Shown here: piece by piece, positions 39,357 through 47,625 of the stretch
How the letters are laid out: each line of letters begins with the position of its first letter
How positions within the stretch are numbered: position 1 is the stretch's first letter
NCBI RefSeq assembly: GCF_900149695.1
Contig: NZ_LT703003.1
Coordinates: 372,001 to 436,000 of the forward strand
Source of the DNA: Anderseniella sp. Alg231-50
GTDB lineage: Bacteria; Pseudomonadota; Alphaproteobacteria; Rhizobiales; Aestuariivirgaceae
DNA length: 64,000 bases
Direction: 5' to 3'
Translations under genes and position numbers: made by a program
The notes under the pieces: generated by a model
Databases searched by the model: none
Told to the model about the DNA's origin: nothing
Seen by the model: only the letters and a program-made list of their open reading frames with translations

Positions 39357-40052
39357 TTACTCAGCCAGTCCACTGGACTGGGCTGCGGCCTGAGATGCCT
39401 GGGCGGCGGTAGTGTCTTCACCACCAATGTATTTCTTGAAGATCTCATTACGCCTGCTTGCACTTGCCGACGTGGATGTGCGCGGCGCTTCGAAATCTTC
39501 CGGATTGGCGACCATGGCGGCGAGATTATGCTGCCCGGAACAACCAAAGTTCTTGTAATTCTGATTGGAATAAGTTTCAGAAAGGTTTTCACTCCAGTCG
39601 CCACATTCGCTGGTAACCGCGAATTTGCGGGTGAATGACATCAGAACAGGTGAACGGGCACCTCCTTTGTAGGAAGAATGCTTGATGCGGTACGGACTGA
39701 CGCCTTCACGCTCCAGCAATTGCGTGACTTTCGCTGCTACTGCATTGCCTACCATGCCGCCGGCGGGGCGACGTACAAACACCTTTGCCGCATCGGTTTC
39801 GTTGGCCTGATGTGCAAATTGCTTGATTGCGTTCTGCTCTTTGATGGTGAGCTTGGCAGACCGGGTCGGCACCTGAAGTTTCACAGTGCCCTTGGCGACC
39901 TCGATCGGATGGATTTCATAATGCATTTGCGGCATGTAGACATCATCCACGCCACCTGACATCTGGTGCTGACATGCGGTCAGAGCCAAAAGGGTCACAG
40001 CCGGGGCCAGGGTACGCATTGCTATGCGGGACTTTGATACAAACTTGTTCAT
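39357..40052 (-). CDS. cpaD: Pilus assembly lipoprotein CpaD
   Basis: 231 residues. Lipoprotein signal with lipobox LTAC; the mature part has the CpaD pattern (VFVRRPAGGMVGNAVA, then CGDWSENLSETYSNQNYKN, and CSGQHNLAAMVANPEDF). ATG at 40052 with GGAG seven bases upstream is chosen over the ATG at 40076 that overlaps the cpaC stop. Outer-membrane partner of CpaC. Confidence 0.92.
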   Translation of the reverse strand: MNKFVSKSRIAMRTLAPAVTLLALTACQHQMSGGVDDVYMPQMHYEIHPIEVAKGTVKLQVPTRSAKLTIKEQNAIKQFAHQANETDAAKVFVRRPAGGMVGNAVAAKVTQLLEREGVSPYRIKHSSYKGGARSPVLMSFTRKFAVTSECGDWSENLSETYSNQNYKNFGCSGQHNLAAMVANPEDFEAPRTSTSASASRRNEIFKKYIGGEDTTAAQASQAAAQSSGLAE

Positions 40053-40075
40053 TTTCATTCTCCGTGGCGCTGCCA

Positions 40076-41545
40076 TTATTCGACGATGAAGCCGACATTG
40101 CCGTGATAGGTGGTTCCTTTTCCGGTACCGCCCTGGGTGCCGTACATCTTGTTGAGGCGGCCAAACAGAATGGCCTGGCGATCGGTGGCTACCGAAAGTT
40201 GCTCGGCAGGATTTGTCAGTGAACGCTCATTGACCGGCTTGACGATAAACGGCGTTACCATGACCGTCAGTTCAGACGTGTTCTTCTGGAAGTCACGCGA
40301 GCGGAACAGTTGTCCGAGAATTGGAAGATCCTTGGCACCGGGAATACCTGCAATCGTCTGCCGGGTTTGATCGCGGATAAGACCGGCCATGATCATTGAA
40401 CCACCTGACGGCAACTCAATAGTTGTCTCGGCCTTGCGGGTTGTCAGGCCAGGCAGGGTAATGCCTTGCACCTGGATGCCGTTTTGCGGGGTCAGTTCGG
40501 AAACTTCCGTGTTTATTTTCAGACTGATGCGTCCGGACGACAGGACGACCGGGGAGTAACCCAGCGCCACACCAAATTCCTTGAAGTCCACCGAGATGGT
40601 ATTGTCATCCACGGCCACCGGAATGGGGAATTCACCACCGGCAAGAAACTTGGCGCTTTCACCTGAAATTGCGGTCAGTGTCGGCTCAGCAAGCGTGCGC
40701 AGCAAGCCGTCCTGCTCCATGGCCTGGATGAAAGCGTCAATGCTGTCGCCGTACTGGAGCCGGGCGCCGGTGAGGGCGTTGGCACCACCCAGACCCGAAA
40801 TCGGGTTGGCTGGAAGTGTGCCGACACCCAGTGGGCCGTTCAGCAAGAACGGGTTTCCGGTCAGCATGCCCGCGGAAAAACTTCCCGACGAAAACGCAGT
40901 ATTGTAATCAACACCGAGTTGCTTCAGCACATCACGTTGAACTTCTGCAATGCGGACCCGCAGTGTCACCTGTTCGCGCGCCGCAATGGTCATGGCGGAA
41001 ACCACCTTGGCGGATCCGTCGGTCCCACCGGCACCAAGAAAACGCTCGGTCAGGTCGGTTGCCTGCTTGGCTTCGCCCGCAGATGCAGCAACACCGCGCA
41101 AAATGATGCTGTCAGCTACTGTATCAATCTTGATCTGGTTGTCCGGCAAAGTGCGGTCAAGCAGCTGCTTCAACGCCTTGGTATCTGCGGCAACCTCTAT
41201 ATCGAGATTCAGGATCTGCCTGCCGGCAGCATCAAAAAAGAAGATATTCGTCTGTCCGTTGGACTTGGCGAACAGATAAGCGGTGGTACGGGTGCGAACC
41301 ACAGCATCAACAATCGCCGGGTTGCCGACAAGAACATCCTTGGCGGCGACAGGCAACCTGATCGCAACCGACTTGTTCAAGCCCATGCGCAGAAAACGTG
41401 AATCATCGCCCGCCTGGGCGGGTGCGAAAGCCGCCGTCAGCACGATGAAGAATACTGTGAGTGCCGCGACCAGAGAAACAATCGCTCTGGCTGGTGCCTT
41501 GGTGCCCATATCAAGCCTGGGCATGCTGAGGGGTGAGGGATACAT
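40076..41545 (-). CDS. cpaC: Tad pilus secretin CpaC/RcpA
   Basis: 489 residues. Signal peptide (LVAALTVFFIVLTAAFAPAQ), a pilus-assembly N domain, a BON-like segment (about 120-180), and the secretin domain (about 210-450) with VALGYSPVVLSSGRISLKIN and SGGSMIMAGLIRDQTRQ. Forms the outer-membrane pore of the Flp pilus. Several in-frame ATGs at the start (41545, 41524, 41509) are possible. Confidence 0.93.
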   Translation of the reverse strand: MYPSPLSMPRLDMGTKAPARAIVSLVAALTVFFIVLTAAFAPAQAGDDSRFLRMGLNKSVAIRLPVAAKDVLVGNPAIVDAVVRTRTTAYLFAKSNGQTNIFFFDAAGRQILNLDIEVAADTKALKQLLDRTLPDNQIKIDTVADSIILRGVAASAGEAKQATDLTERFLGAGGTDGSAKVVSAMTIAAREQVTLRVRIAEVQRDVLKQLGVDYNTAFSSGSFSAGMLTGNPFLLNGPLGVGTLPANPISGLGGANALTGARLQYGDSIDAFIQAMEQDGLLRTLAEPTLTAISGESAKFLAGGEFPIPVAVDDNTISVDFKEFGVALGYSPVVLSSGRISLKINTEVSELTPQNGIQVQGITLPGLTTRKAETTIELPSGGSMIMAGLIRDQTRQTIAGIPGAKDLPILGQLFRSRDFQKNTSELTVMVTPFIVKPVNERSLTNPAEQLSVATDRQAILFGRLNKMYGTQGGTGKGTTYHGNVGFIVE

Positions 41546-41557
41546 CAGTTGTCTGCC

Positions 41558-42361
41558 TTACTTTGAATTCACGACTTGGTTCATGATGCCGTAGCGGAAT
41601 TGCTGGATGGTGCCTTTTGAACCACGTGCATACTTTTCCGAAACCCGCGGACCATCATCTCCGAGCTTCTTGTCGCCTGCATCGGCAAGCGAGCGAAGGG
41701 CGAGTGACAGCTGGCCCGAACTTTCGACCAGCGCAAGAACTTCAGACTGGCTTGGGTTGAGTTCGAGCGTTGCCGTCTTGCCGACAATCACCTGCCCGCC
41801 ATCATCAGTGGTCTTGATCTGCTGATCGATCGCCAGGACGCGAACATTGGTCAGTACAATCTCGGACACGTCCCGATTTCCTGCAACCTTGCGGGTGAGA
41901 AGAACGTCAACCCGGTCATTGGGCAGAATAAACCCACCTGCACCGGTTTCTGCAGAAACGCGGATCGAAATTGCCCGCATGCCCTTTGGCAGGACCGCGG
42001 CCATAAAGCCGGCATCGCCGACTTCAACAATACGGCGCTTGTTAAGCGGCTCACCTTCATACAGGCCCGCGCGCGCCCGTGCGCCCTTGAGTTCTTCGAA
42101 TATGTCGGCACTGCCGCCTTTGGTAACCATGAAGTTGCCGACCCGGTCGGAGGGCCAGTCTTTCCATCCCAGGTTGGACGCATCCAGGACTTCGCCAACG
42201 CGAACGTCCTTCAATGTGACCAGGACAGGCGTCATGGCAACCTTGTTTACCTCAACAACCTCCGCTTTCTGCGGCTGGCTCAGGAAACCATTGGCCAGAA
42301 ACGCCGCGGCTCCGGCTGCAACTGCGGCCACGCCCATGGCAAGGACACGTGATTTACTCAT
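41558..42361 (-). CDS. cpaB: Flp pilus assembly protein CpaB/RcpC
   Basis: 267 residues. N-terminal membrane helix (VLAMGVAAVAAGAAAFLA), a SAF domain (TLKDVRVGEVLDASNLGW), and the RcpC/CpaB domain with AISIRVSAETGAGGFILPND and TNVRVLAIDQQI. ATG at 42361 with GGAGAG upstream is the true start. First gene of the cpaB-C-D-E-F-tadB-C operon; a CtrA-like site lies 78 bp upstream. Confidence 0.93.
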   Translation of the reverse strand: MSKSRVLAMGVAAVAAGAAAFLANGFLSQPQKAEVVEVNKVAMTPVLVTLKDVRVGEVLDASNLGWKDWPSDRVGNFMVTKGGSADIFEELKGARARAGLYEGEPLNKRRIVEVGDAGFMAAVLPKGMRAISIRVSAETGAGGFILPNDRVDVLLTRKVAGNRDVSEIVLTNVRVLAIDQQIKTTDDGGQVIVGKTATLELNPSQSEVLALVESSGQLSLALRSLADAGDKKLGDDGPRVSEKYARGSKGTIQQFRYGIMNQVVNSK

Positions 42362-42438
42362 CTGATAACTCTCCAGTAGGAACGGAAGCTCGTTCGGATA
42401 TCTCAACTGCAGAATGATCGGGAAACGTCAAATTATGG

Positions 42439-42453
42439 TTAACCGGCACTAAA
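42439..42453 (-). promoter_or_regulatory. CtrA-like site upstream of cpaB
   Basis: On the minus strand TTTA-N7-TTAA followed by C; one mismatch from TTAA-N7-TTAA. It lies 78 bp upstream of cpaB, between it and the cpaA terminator. Confidence 0.5.
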
Positions 42454-42501
42454 CAATCTTAGTTTTGCCTAAAAAACATCTTGCTGCCGTCAAGAATCAA
42501 A

Positions 42502-42524
42502 AATGCCCGCTTGACGCGGGCATT
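42502..42524 (-). terminator. Terminator after cpaA
   Basis: AATGCCCGC pairs perfectly with GCGGGCATT around five bases, followed on the minus strand by T. It shows that cpaA is transcribed apart from the cpaB operon. Confidence 0.92.
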
Positions 42525-42531
42525 GATAAAC

Positions 42532-43047
42532 TCAACCAAGAAGCTGTGCGTTCGCCGGTTCCAGCCACCAGCTGTGCCTGAAGGCGAACAGGGCGCCCAC
42601 GGCAATGGCTATGCCATAAGGCAAATCGATAGACGTTTTGACCTTGGACTTTACCTTATCAGAGCCTCGCAGCTCGATTTCCAGCTTGATCCACCACCAA
42701 ACCTGCATGGCAATCGCCAGCGCACCGCCAGCCAATGCCATGATGACGAGAAATTCGAGCAGCTGCCCGCTTCCCAGCCACAACGCAGCAACTGCCAGAA
42801 GTTTTGCATCGCCGCCCCCGAGAAACCCGGCCGCAAACAGCCCGAAGCCGAGGAACAGTACAACCACACTGACAGCGACATGCCAGCCGATTTGCTCAAG
42901 CGGCATGCCGGCAACAAACGCGGCTCCGAAAAAACTGATGCCGATCAGGCCGTTCAGCCAGTTCGGAATTTTCATTGTCAGACAGTCTCCAATGCCTGCC
43001 GCAATCATCAAGGTTGCAAACAGTGAGAATATCAGCGTTTCGATCAT
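42532..43047 (-). CDS. cpaA: Prepilin peptidase CpaA/TadV
   Basis: 171 residues and about five membrane helices. The two catalytic aspartates of the type IV prepilin peptidase family are in IGDCLTMKIPNW and GGGDAKLL. Processes the Flp pilin and pseudopilins. Single-gene unit with its own terminator; two CtrA-like sites lie upstream. Confidence 0.92.
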   Translation of the reverse strand: MIETLIFSLFATLMIAAGIGDCLTMKIPNWLNGLIGISFFGAAFVAGMPLEQIGWHVAVSVVVLFLGFGLFAAGFLGGGDAKLLAVAALWLGSGQLLEFLVIMALAGGALAIAMQVWWWIKLEIELRGSDKVKSKVKTSIDLPYGIAIAVGALFAFRHSWWLEPANAQLLG

Positions 43048-43054
43048 TGCAGGT

Positions 43055-43069
43055 TTAACTCCCGTTTAG
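43055..43069 (-). promoter_or_regulatory. CtrA-like site next to the cpaA start
   Basis: TTAA-N7-TTAG on the plus strand, one mismatch. It overlaps the ribosome-site region of cpaA, so it would act as a repressor site or be a chance match. Confidence 0.3.
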
Positions 43070-43138
43070 TCGTTCATCCGGCACGGCAGGTTGCCGGCAG
43101 GGTAATTTCATAATTGGAGCAAAGTCTCACAATGACGG

Positions 43139-43153
43139 TAAAGGGGCGGTTAA
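43139..43153 (-). promoter_or_regulatory. CtrA-like site upstream of cpaA
   Basis: TAAA-N7-TTAA followed by AC on the plus strand, one mismatch from the consensus. It lies 92-106 bp upstream of the cpaA start, a sensible distance for an activator site. Confidence 0.45.
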
Positions 43154-43230
43154 ACACGGTACGGTTTTGATGCGGCATTGCAGCCGCCTCCAGGTCCGAC
43201 CGCATCACGGTTACCTGGTACGGACAAACA

Positions 43231-43258
43231 AAAGCCGCCGGTACATGACCGGCGGCTT
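43231..43258 (-). terminator. Terminator after flp
   Basis: AAGCCGCCGGT pairs with ACCGGCGGCTT around five bases; on the minus strand it is followed by TTTGTTTG. Confidence 0.92.
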
Positions 43259-43346
43259 AGGGAGCCTCCCTGTAAATTTCAATCGCTGGCCAGGCTCATC
43301 TGCCTGCGATTACGCTTTCGCGTGTCGGTAGCTTGTTAGCTCCGAC

Positions 43347-43514
43347 TTAGGCAGCAGCAGCAGCCAGGCTATCAGAGATTGCCTGGAAGATTGCTTCCAA
43401 GCTAGTGCCGATAACAGGCATAACAGCAACCAGGGCAAGACCGGTAGCAGCAGCAATGAGGCCATACTCAATAGCAGTGGCACCAGACTCGTCTTTAATG
43501 AAACGTGCGAACAT
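43347..43514 (-). CDS. flp: Flp-family type IVb pilin
   Basis: 55 residues. Major pilin of the Tad pilus: the short leader MFARFIKDESG is cut after Gly11, giving a mature start ATAIEYGLIAAATGLALVAV with the conserved Glu and Tyr. The alanine-rich tail is typical of the small pilins. ATG at 43514 with AAGGAGAG upstream is the true start. Monocistronic, with a terminator and a long upstream region that includes a CtrA-like site. Confidence 0.96.
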   Translation of the reverse strand: MFARFIKDESGATAIEYGLIAAATGLALVAVMPVIGTSLEAIFQAISDSLAAAAA

Positions 43515-44046
43515 AATTCTCTCCTTAGATTTTCTCACAGTTTATACAGCACCGGATCAAACTACCCTTGATGGGTGATCCCCTGAGGGGTTTGTCGTCT
43601 GAACCGAGGCTCAACCTAGGCCCCAGCTATTAACATCAAGTAAACAGCCAATGAAAAGCGATCGACAACAGGCCCGTCATCATCGAATGGAAAACAAATC
43701 ATTACTTTTAAAATTAAAATTGAATTTTATTTAAATTTTACACAATAAAAATGATGTGTATATTTTGATCTTCAATTGCTCCTGGCTATATGCGGTCACT
43801 ATAAAGACTAGTGAGAGAACCACGCTCGCTTCGATTGGCGCAGCTCTCGCCCCGGCATTTTCAACACTTTATCGGACAGCCCTATATTATAATGTCGAAA
43901 GCTGGTCCTGCGCGGGCATGTCTCAAGATCAATTTCCTCATCGTAAGGGTTCATTCACCATTTTCAGGTGTTATAGGCAGCATCGATTGGGTGCGACGCT
44001 GTCCAGCGCCTGCAAAGTGATCATGCGAACAAGGATCGTTATTAAA
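43515..44046. other. Long intergenic region between flp and the secretin-N-domain gene
   Basis: About 530 bp with divergent promoters expected. It contains a CCCCTGAGGGG palindrome (43580-43590) in the flp leader, a CtrA-like site at 43630-43644, an extremely A/T-rich stretch at about 43700-43760, and a possible promoter (TTCAAC-17-TATATT at 43860-43888) reading right. An open frame from 43756 runs through it but has no plausible start or protein features. Confidence 0.5.
43630..43644 (-). promoter_or_regulatory. CtrA-like site upstream of flp
   Basis: On the minus strand TTTA-N7-TTAA; one mismatch from TTAA-N7-TTAA. It lies 116 bp upstream of the flp start. Pilin genes are CtrA targets in Caulobacter. 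Confidence 0.5.
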
Positions 44047-44538
44047 ATGAGTTCTCTGGCAACAACCCGTAACTTCTTTCTTGGCGCCGCAGTTGGCCTG
44101 GCCGGGATGCTTGCCGTAACCGGCACAGCCATTGCTGATTCATCTCTCGCACTGGATGTGGATGATGCCAAGCTGGTGAAGCTGGCAGGAGAACCGTCGA
44201 CCGTGGTCGTCTCCAATCCGATGTTTGCCGATGCCAGCATCCAGGGAAACAAGCTGATTGTAATCGGCAAGAATACCGGCCGCACAAAAATTATCGTACT
44301 GGATTTTGACGGCAAGCAGCTCGCCAACATGATGGTGAAGGTTCAACGCGTGGAAAACCAGATCGTCAGCGTATACCGCGCCGGCGTCCGCAGAACCATG
44401 ACTTGCGAACCGTTTTGTGATCAGACAATGGTCGTGAACGACGACGCTGTCAGGTTCAAGGATCAAACTACGCAGATATCCGGAAAGACCGGCTTGTCAT
44501 CAGGTGCAGCCACCTCAGGAAGCGGCGAAGCACAGTAA
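44047..44538 (+). CDS. Periplasmic pilus-assembly N-domain protein (secretin-like, no pore domain)
   Basis: 163 residues. Signal peptide (FFLGAAVGLAGMLAVTGTAIAD), then the pilus-assembly N domain found at the start of CpaC-type secretins (LDVDDAKLVKLAGEPSTVVV, then GNKLIVIGKNTGRTKIIVLD). After it comes a short tail with two cysteines (MTCEPFCDQTM) and a low-complexity end. There is no secretin pore domain. Probably an accessory of the Tad outer-membrane complex. ATG at 44047 is preferred; 44023 is an alternative. Confidence 0.75.
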   Translation: MSSLATTRNFFLGAAVGLAGMLAVTGTAIADSSLALDVDDAKLVKLAGEPSTVVVSNPMFADASIQGNKLIVIGKNTGRTKIIVLDFDGKQLANMMVKVQRVENQIVSVYRAGVRRTMTCEPFCDQTMVVNDDAVRFKDQTTQISGKTGLSSGAATSGSGEAQ

Positions 44539-44880
44539 ATTGGGTCTCATCCGCACAGGCGTTGCCGGGCAGAAATATGTTCTGTCAGGCAAACCTGTTC
44601 CTGTCTGACCCCGTCCACCTGGGCCGTTTAACAGCAGATCGCACTGGCAATCACTACATTTGCAACACCAGCAGCTGGCAGCTCTGGTTAACAGTTTCTT
44701 AACAAAATCACTAAAATTCGCCCGTCGATACTTAGAACTTGTAAAGGTCAGTCCTGTAACTTCTCCCGAATAATTGAAACTGCAGAAAATCCCAGGTGAA
44801 ACTGCGGGTCGGACAGGCGATATAACCGCCAATCCAGCTGATTTGAAATACTGCGGTTGATGAAAGTTCGGGAGCACGGC
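44539..44880 (+). other. Intergenic region upstream of the TadE gene
   Basis: About 340 bp. It contains a perfect CtrA-type site (44688-44702) inside an A/T-rich stretch that continues to about 44730, and a GGGAG ribosome site at the end. No gene is visible. Confidence 0.5.
44688..44702 (+). promoter_or_regulatory. Perfect CtrA-type site upstream of tadE
   Basis: TTAA-CAGTTTC-TTAA followed by C: an exact match to the CtrA consensus TTAA-N7-TTAA. It lies 179 bp upstream of the tadE start in otherwise gene-free sequence. Confidence 0.65.
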
Positions 44881-45471
44881 ATGATCTTGAAGTTGAACAG
44901 AACCCTAAACCGCGTACGCAGGGGTTTTCGCAAAGATGACAGCGGCGCAACGGCAGTCGAATTTGCATTCGTCGGGGCACCCTTCCTGTTTCTGCTGATT
45001 GCAACCTTTGAGACCGGCCTTACATTCTTGTCCGAATATGCCGTCCAAAGCGCAACTACCTCGGCGGCCCGCCTGATCCGGACCGGACAGGTGCAGGATC
45101 AAGGCTTTTCAAAAGCCCAGTTCAAGACCGAGTTGTGTGGATTGCTTCCTTCCCTGATCGATTGCGACAAGATCTACATCAATGTCGAAGTGCGCAACAA
45201 TTTTACCGAGGCCGCCGAACGGACGGATGCTTCAGAAGATGGCGAACTGAGCGACGGTGTCACAGCCGGTTCAGCATTTGAGCCAGGTAACGCCGAAGAC
45301 GTCGTGATCGTCGAGACGTTTTATGAGTGGGATTTGTTCACCCCATACGTCATGGAACTGCTCGCCCTTAACGGCACGGGCGCTGCCCAGCCTTACTGGC
45401 TGGCAAATCACGGCGAGAAAAAACATCTGATCCGAGGTGTCGCAGTGTTCCGCAACGAGCCGTTTGATTGA
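44881..45471 (+). CDS. tadE: TadE-like pseudopilin
   Basis: 196 residues. The N-terminal segment RKDDSGATAVEFAFVGAPFL is a TadE prepilin-like motif (cleavage after Gly, Glu at +5) with a following membrane helix. The remainder is a periplasmic domain with two cysteines (ELCGLL, IDCDKI). ATG at 44881 is six bases after GGGAG. Cotranscribed with the next TadE-like gene, with about 50 bp between stop and the chosen start. Confidence 0.88.
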   Translation: MILKLNRTLNRVRRGFRKDDSGATAVEFAFVGAPFLFLLIATFETGLTFLSEYAVQSATTSAARLIRTGQVQDQGFSKAQFKTELCGLLPSLIDCDKIYINVEVRNNFTEAAERTDASEDGELSDGVTAGSAFEPGNAEDVVIVETFYEWDLFTPYVMELLALNGTGAAQPYWLANHGEKKHLIRGVAVFRNEPFD

Positions 45472-45523
45472 TCCAATGGCACATTATTCAACCAAGTCTC
45501 CATCCGTTCAGGAAGCCACTACA

Positions 45524-46114
45524 ATGGACAACCCACCAGTCACCAAGCCGGACCCAGTTCATGCCGGTGTTATCTGCAAACTTGCGAGCTTCGGCCGCAA
45601 GAAAGATGGCGTTGTCAGCATTGAATCGGCTTTTCTGTTTCCTTTCATGATCCTGCTGCTGCTCGGCATGGTTGATCTGACGCATGCTGTCTCGATCAAA
45701 CGAAAACTCGCCGTGGCCGCAAGTGCGGTCGTCGACCTGACGACGCAGGAATCCGTAAGCCTGGACAAAAGCGACCTGGATGACTTCATTCTGGCAGCCG
45801 ACGCCATCCTGAAACCCATCGTGGCGTCAAACATCAATGTCGAGGTGACCAACTTTGAACGGGACGGCAGCAATGTGGTCGAGAGATGGTCGCATTCGCG
45901 CGGTGGCTGCGGCAACCCGCCAAACATGACCAACGCGGCGCTGACCAACCTGACCGGCGAACAAGGCGACGAAAATGACATCGTTGTTGCCACGGTATGC
46001 CTGACATTCCAGCCACTTGTCGGCTACATTGCCGGCGGCACCGCGTGGAGTGTCGCGGAATCCTATGCGCAACGCCCCCGCAACGGCCCGACGCTTAAAT
46101 GCAACGATTGCTGA
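45524..46114 (+). CDS. Second TadE/TadF-like pseudopilin
   Basis: 196 residues from ATG 45524, chosen because AGGAAG lies upstream; ATG at 45476 is an alternative. The segment KKDGVVSIESAFLFPFMILL resembles the TadE/F pseudopilin start with Glu and a membrane helix. The remainder is periplasmic, with cysteines GGCGNP, ATVCLT and CNDC at the very end. Downstream of tadE and ended by a terminator. Confidence 0.82.
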   Translation: MDNPPVTKPDPVHAGVICKLASFGRKKDGVVSIESAFLFPFMILLLLGMVDLTHAVSIKRKLAVAASAVVDLTTQESVSLDKSDLDDFILAADAILKPIVASNINVEVTNFERDGSNVVERWSHSRGGCGNPPNMTNAALTNLTGEQGDENDIVVATVCLTFQPLVGYIAGGTAWSVAESYAQRPRNGPTLKCNDC

Positions 46115-46152
46115 TCTTGCGTATTCGCTAATATCGTTTCAGCAAATTCATC

Positions 46153-46185
46153 AAAGGTCCCTGAGATACCCTCTCAGGGGCCTTT
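46153..46185 (+). terminator. Terminator of the tadE operon
   Basis: AAAGGTCCCTGAGA pairs with TCTCAGGGGCCTTT (one G-T pair) around five bases; followed by ACTTTT, a weak T tail. Confidence 0.85.
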
Positions 46186-46282
46186 ACTTTTGCGCCCTGC
46201 ACCGTCAAACACTCTACACTGATTGATTGTTTCGCCAGTCTCCAGAAGTGGATGCTGCGCCCAGGCGGTGTTGATACTGATC

Positions 46283-47581
46283 GTGGTTACAGAGTCCGTA
46301 AAATCATCACCGCAGGCGGCAAGCCCGGCCAGCCTGGCATTGGCGCTGAGCATCTGGTCTCTCAGTGCACTTGCATTCGGATATGCTTTTTTCCAGCGCG
46401 TAGCCCCCAGTGTCATGATCCCGGACCTGATGGCAGAATTCGCGGTCACCGGCGCGGTCATGGGACAGCTCTCGGCCTTATACTTTTACCCCTACGCGGC
46501 AATGCAGTTGCCCATTGGAGCTCTGCTTGACCGCTATGGCGCGAGGCTCATGCTCACCATTGCGCTACTGCTTGCCGCGGTCGGCAGCATCATCTTCGGA
46601 ACCGCGGGATCAGTGAATGCCGCCTATACAGGGCGGTTCATGGTTGGAGCCGGCTCCGCGGTCGGTTTTATCGCCAGCATGGCACTGGCCGCCAGATGGT
46701 TTCATCCCAGGCATTTTGCCCTTTTAACCGGCCTTGCAATGTTCTTTGCCATGGTGTGCGGCATAGCCGGCCAGGCGCCTCTGGCGCTTGCCGTTGAAGC
46801 ATTCGGGTGGCGCCAGACAATGATATGGGCCGGGGTGTTTGCTGCCGGATTGGCGGCCTTGACCGCACTCGTCGTGCGCAACTCGCCCGACGCCGCCACT
46901 GCAGAACAGGCCAATGACAACCGCTGGGCAGAAATCTGGGCCGGCCTGAAAGACACCATAAAACGTTCCGAGATCTGGCGTATTGCCATTGTGGCGATGA
47001 GCATGTCCGGACCAATGCTGGCGCTTGGCGGGTTGTGGGGGGTGCCTTTCCTTGCCGGCGCCTATGAACTGGACCGGCCAACCAGCGCCATTTACACCTC
47101 GCTGTCCCTGCTGGGCTGGGCGGTTGGCGCTCCCCTGTCGGGCTGGCTGTCTGACAGGATCGGCCGCCGGAAACTTCCCCTGGTTGTCGGCACGGCGTCA
47201 AACTTCGCACTCCTCGCCATCATCGCCTTCGTTCCAAACCTCAGCCTGACATTCATGGCAACAGCATTCTTTCTGTCCGGCCTCACGGGCGGTTGCATGG
47301 TGGTCACTTTCGCGCTGGCGCGGGAAGTGTCGGCGAGGCGCCTGCATGGCTCGGTTTCGGGCCTGGTGAACGCCGCCACGGTGGGCGCAGGCGCTATCCT
47401 GCAGCCCATTATCGGCTGGATGCTGGACCTGCGCTGGGACGGTACGATGCTGGAAGGTGCCAGGATTTACCAGACCGCCGACTACAGGTTTGCTTTCATC
47501 TGCCTTGTCGTCTGGTCCGGCGCCGGATTTCTCCTGTCCCTCACTTTGCGTGAAACAAACTGCAAACCTGTTGTGCAGTGA
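46283..47581 (+). CDS. MFS transporter
   Basis: Major facilitator superfamily protein with 12 predicted helices. The conserved loops DRYGARLMLTIALLL (2-3), GWLSDRIGRRKLPLVVG (8-9) and the GAGSAVGFIASMALAARWF helix 5 pattern are visible. The start is unclear: TTG 46223, GTG 46268 and GTG 46283 are all in frame, none with a good ribosome site; 46283 puts the first helix at a normal distance. It belongs to the organic-anion type by general look; the substrate is unknown. Convergent with the rhodanese gene. Confidence 0.82.
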   Translation: MVTESVKSSPQAASPASLALALSIWSLSALAFGYAFFQRVAPSVMIPDLMAEFAVTGAVMGQLSALYFYPYAAMQLPIGALLDRYGARLMLTIALLLAAVGSIIFGTAGSVNAAYTGRFMVGAGSAVGFIASMALAARWFHPRHFALLTGLAMFFAMVCGIAGQAPLALAVEAFGWRQTMIWAGVFAAGLAALTALVVRNSPDAATAEQANDNRWAEIWAGLKDTIKRSEIWRIAIVAMSMSGPMLALGGLWGVPFLAGAYELDRPTSAIYTSLSLLGWAVGAPLSGWLSDRIGRRKLPLVVGTASNFALLAIIAFVPNLSLTFMATAFFLSGLTGGCMVVTFALAREVSARRLHGSVSGLVNAATVGAGAILQPIIGWMLDLRWDGTMLEGARIYQTADYRFAFICLVVWSGAGFLLSLTLRETNCKPVVQ

Positions 47582-47625
47582 ACTGCCGGTGAGTGATAGC
47601 TGGAGGTTTCCGACGCAGCACCTGC

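Larger units (their letters stand above)
43048..43346. other. Intergenic region flp to cpaA
   Basis: About 300 bp containing two CtrA-like sites (43055, 43139), the flp terminator (43231-43258), and a run of short A/T-poor sequence. No small gene is evident. Confidence 0.5.

Noticed and set aside
43756-44046. Extension of the secretin-N-domain frame upstream of its signal peptide
   Set aside because: The signal peptide starts at 44047; the upstream part contains promoter-like sequence and would place the signal inside the protein.
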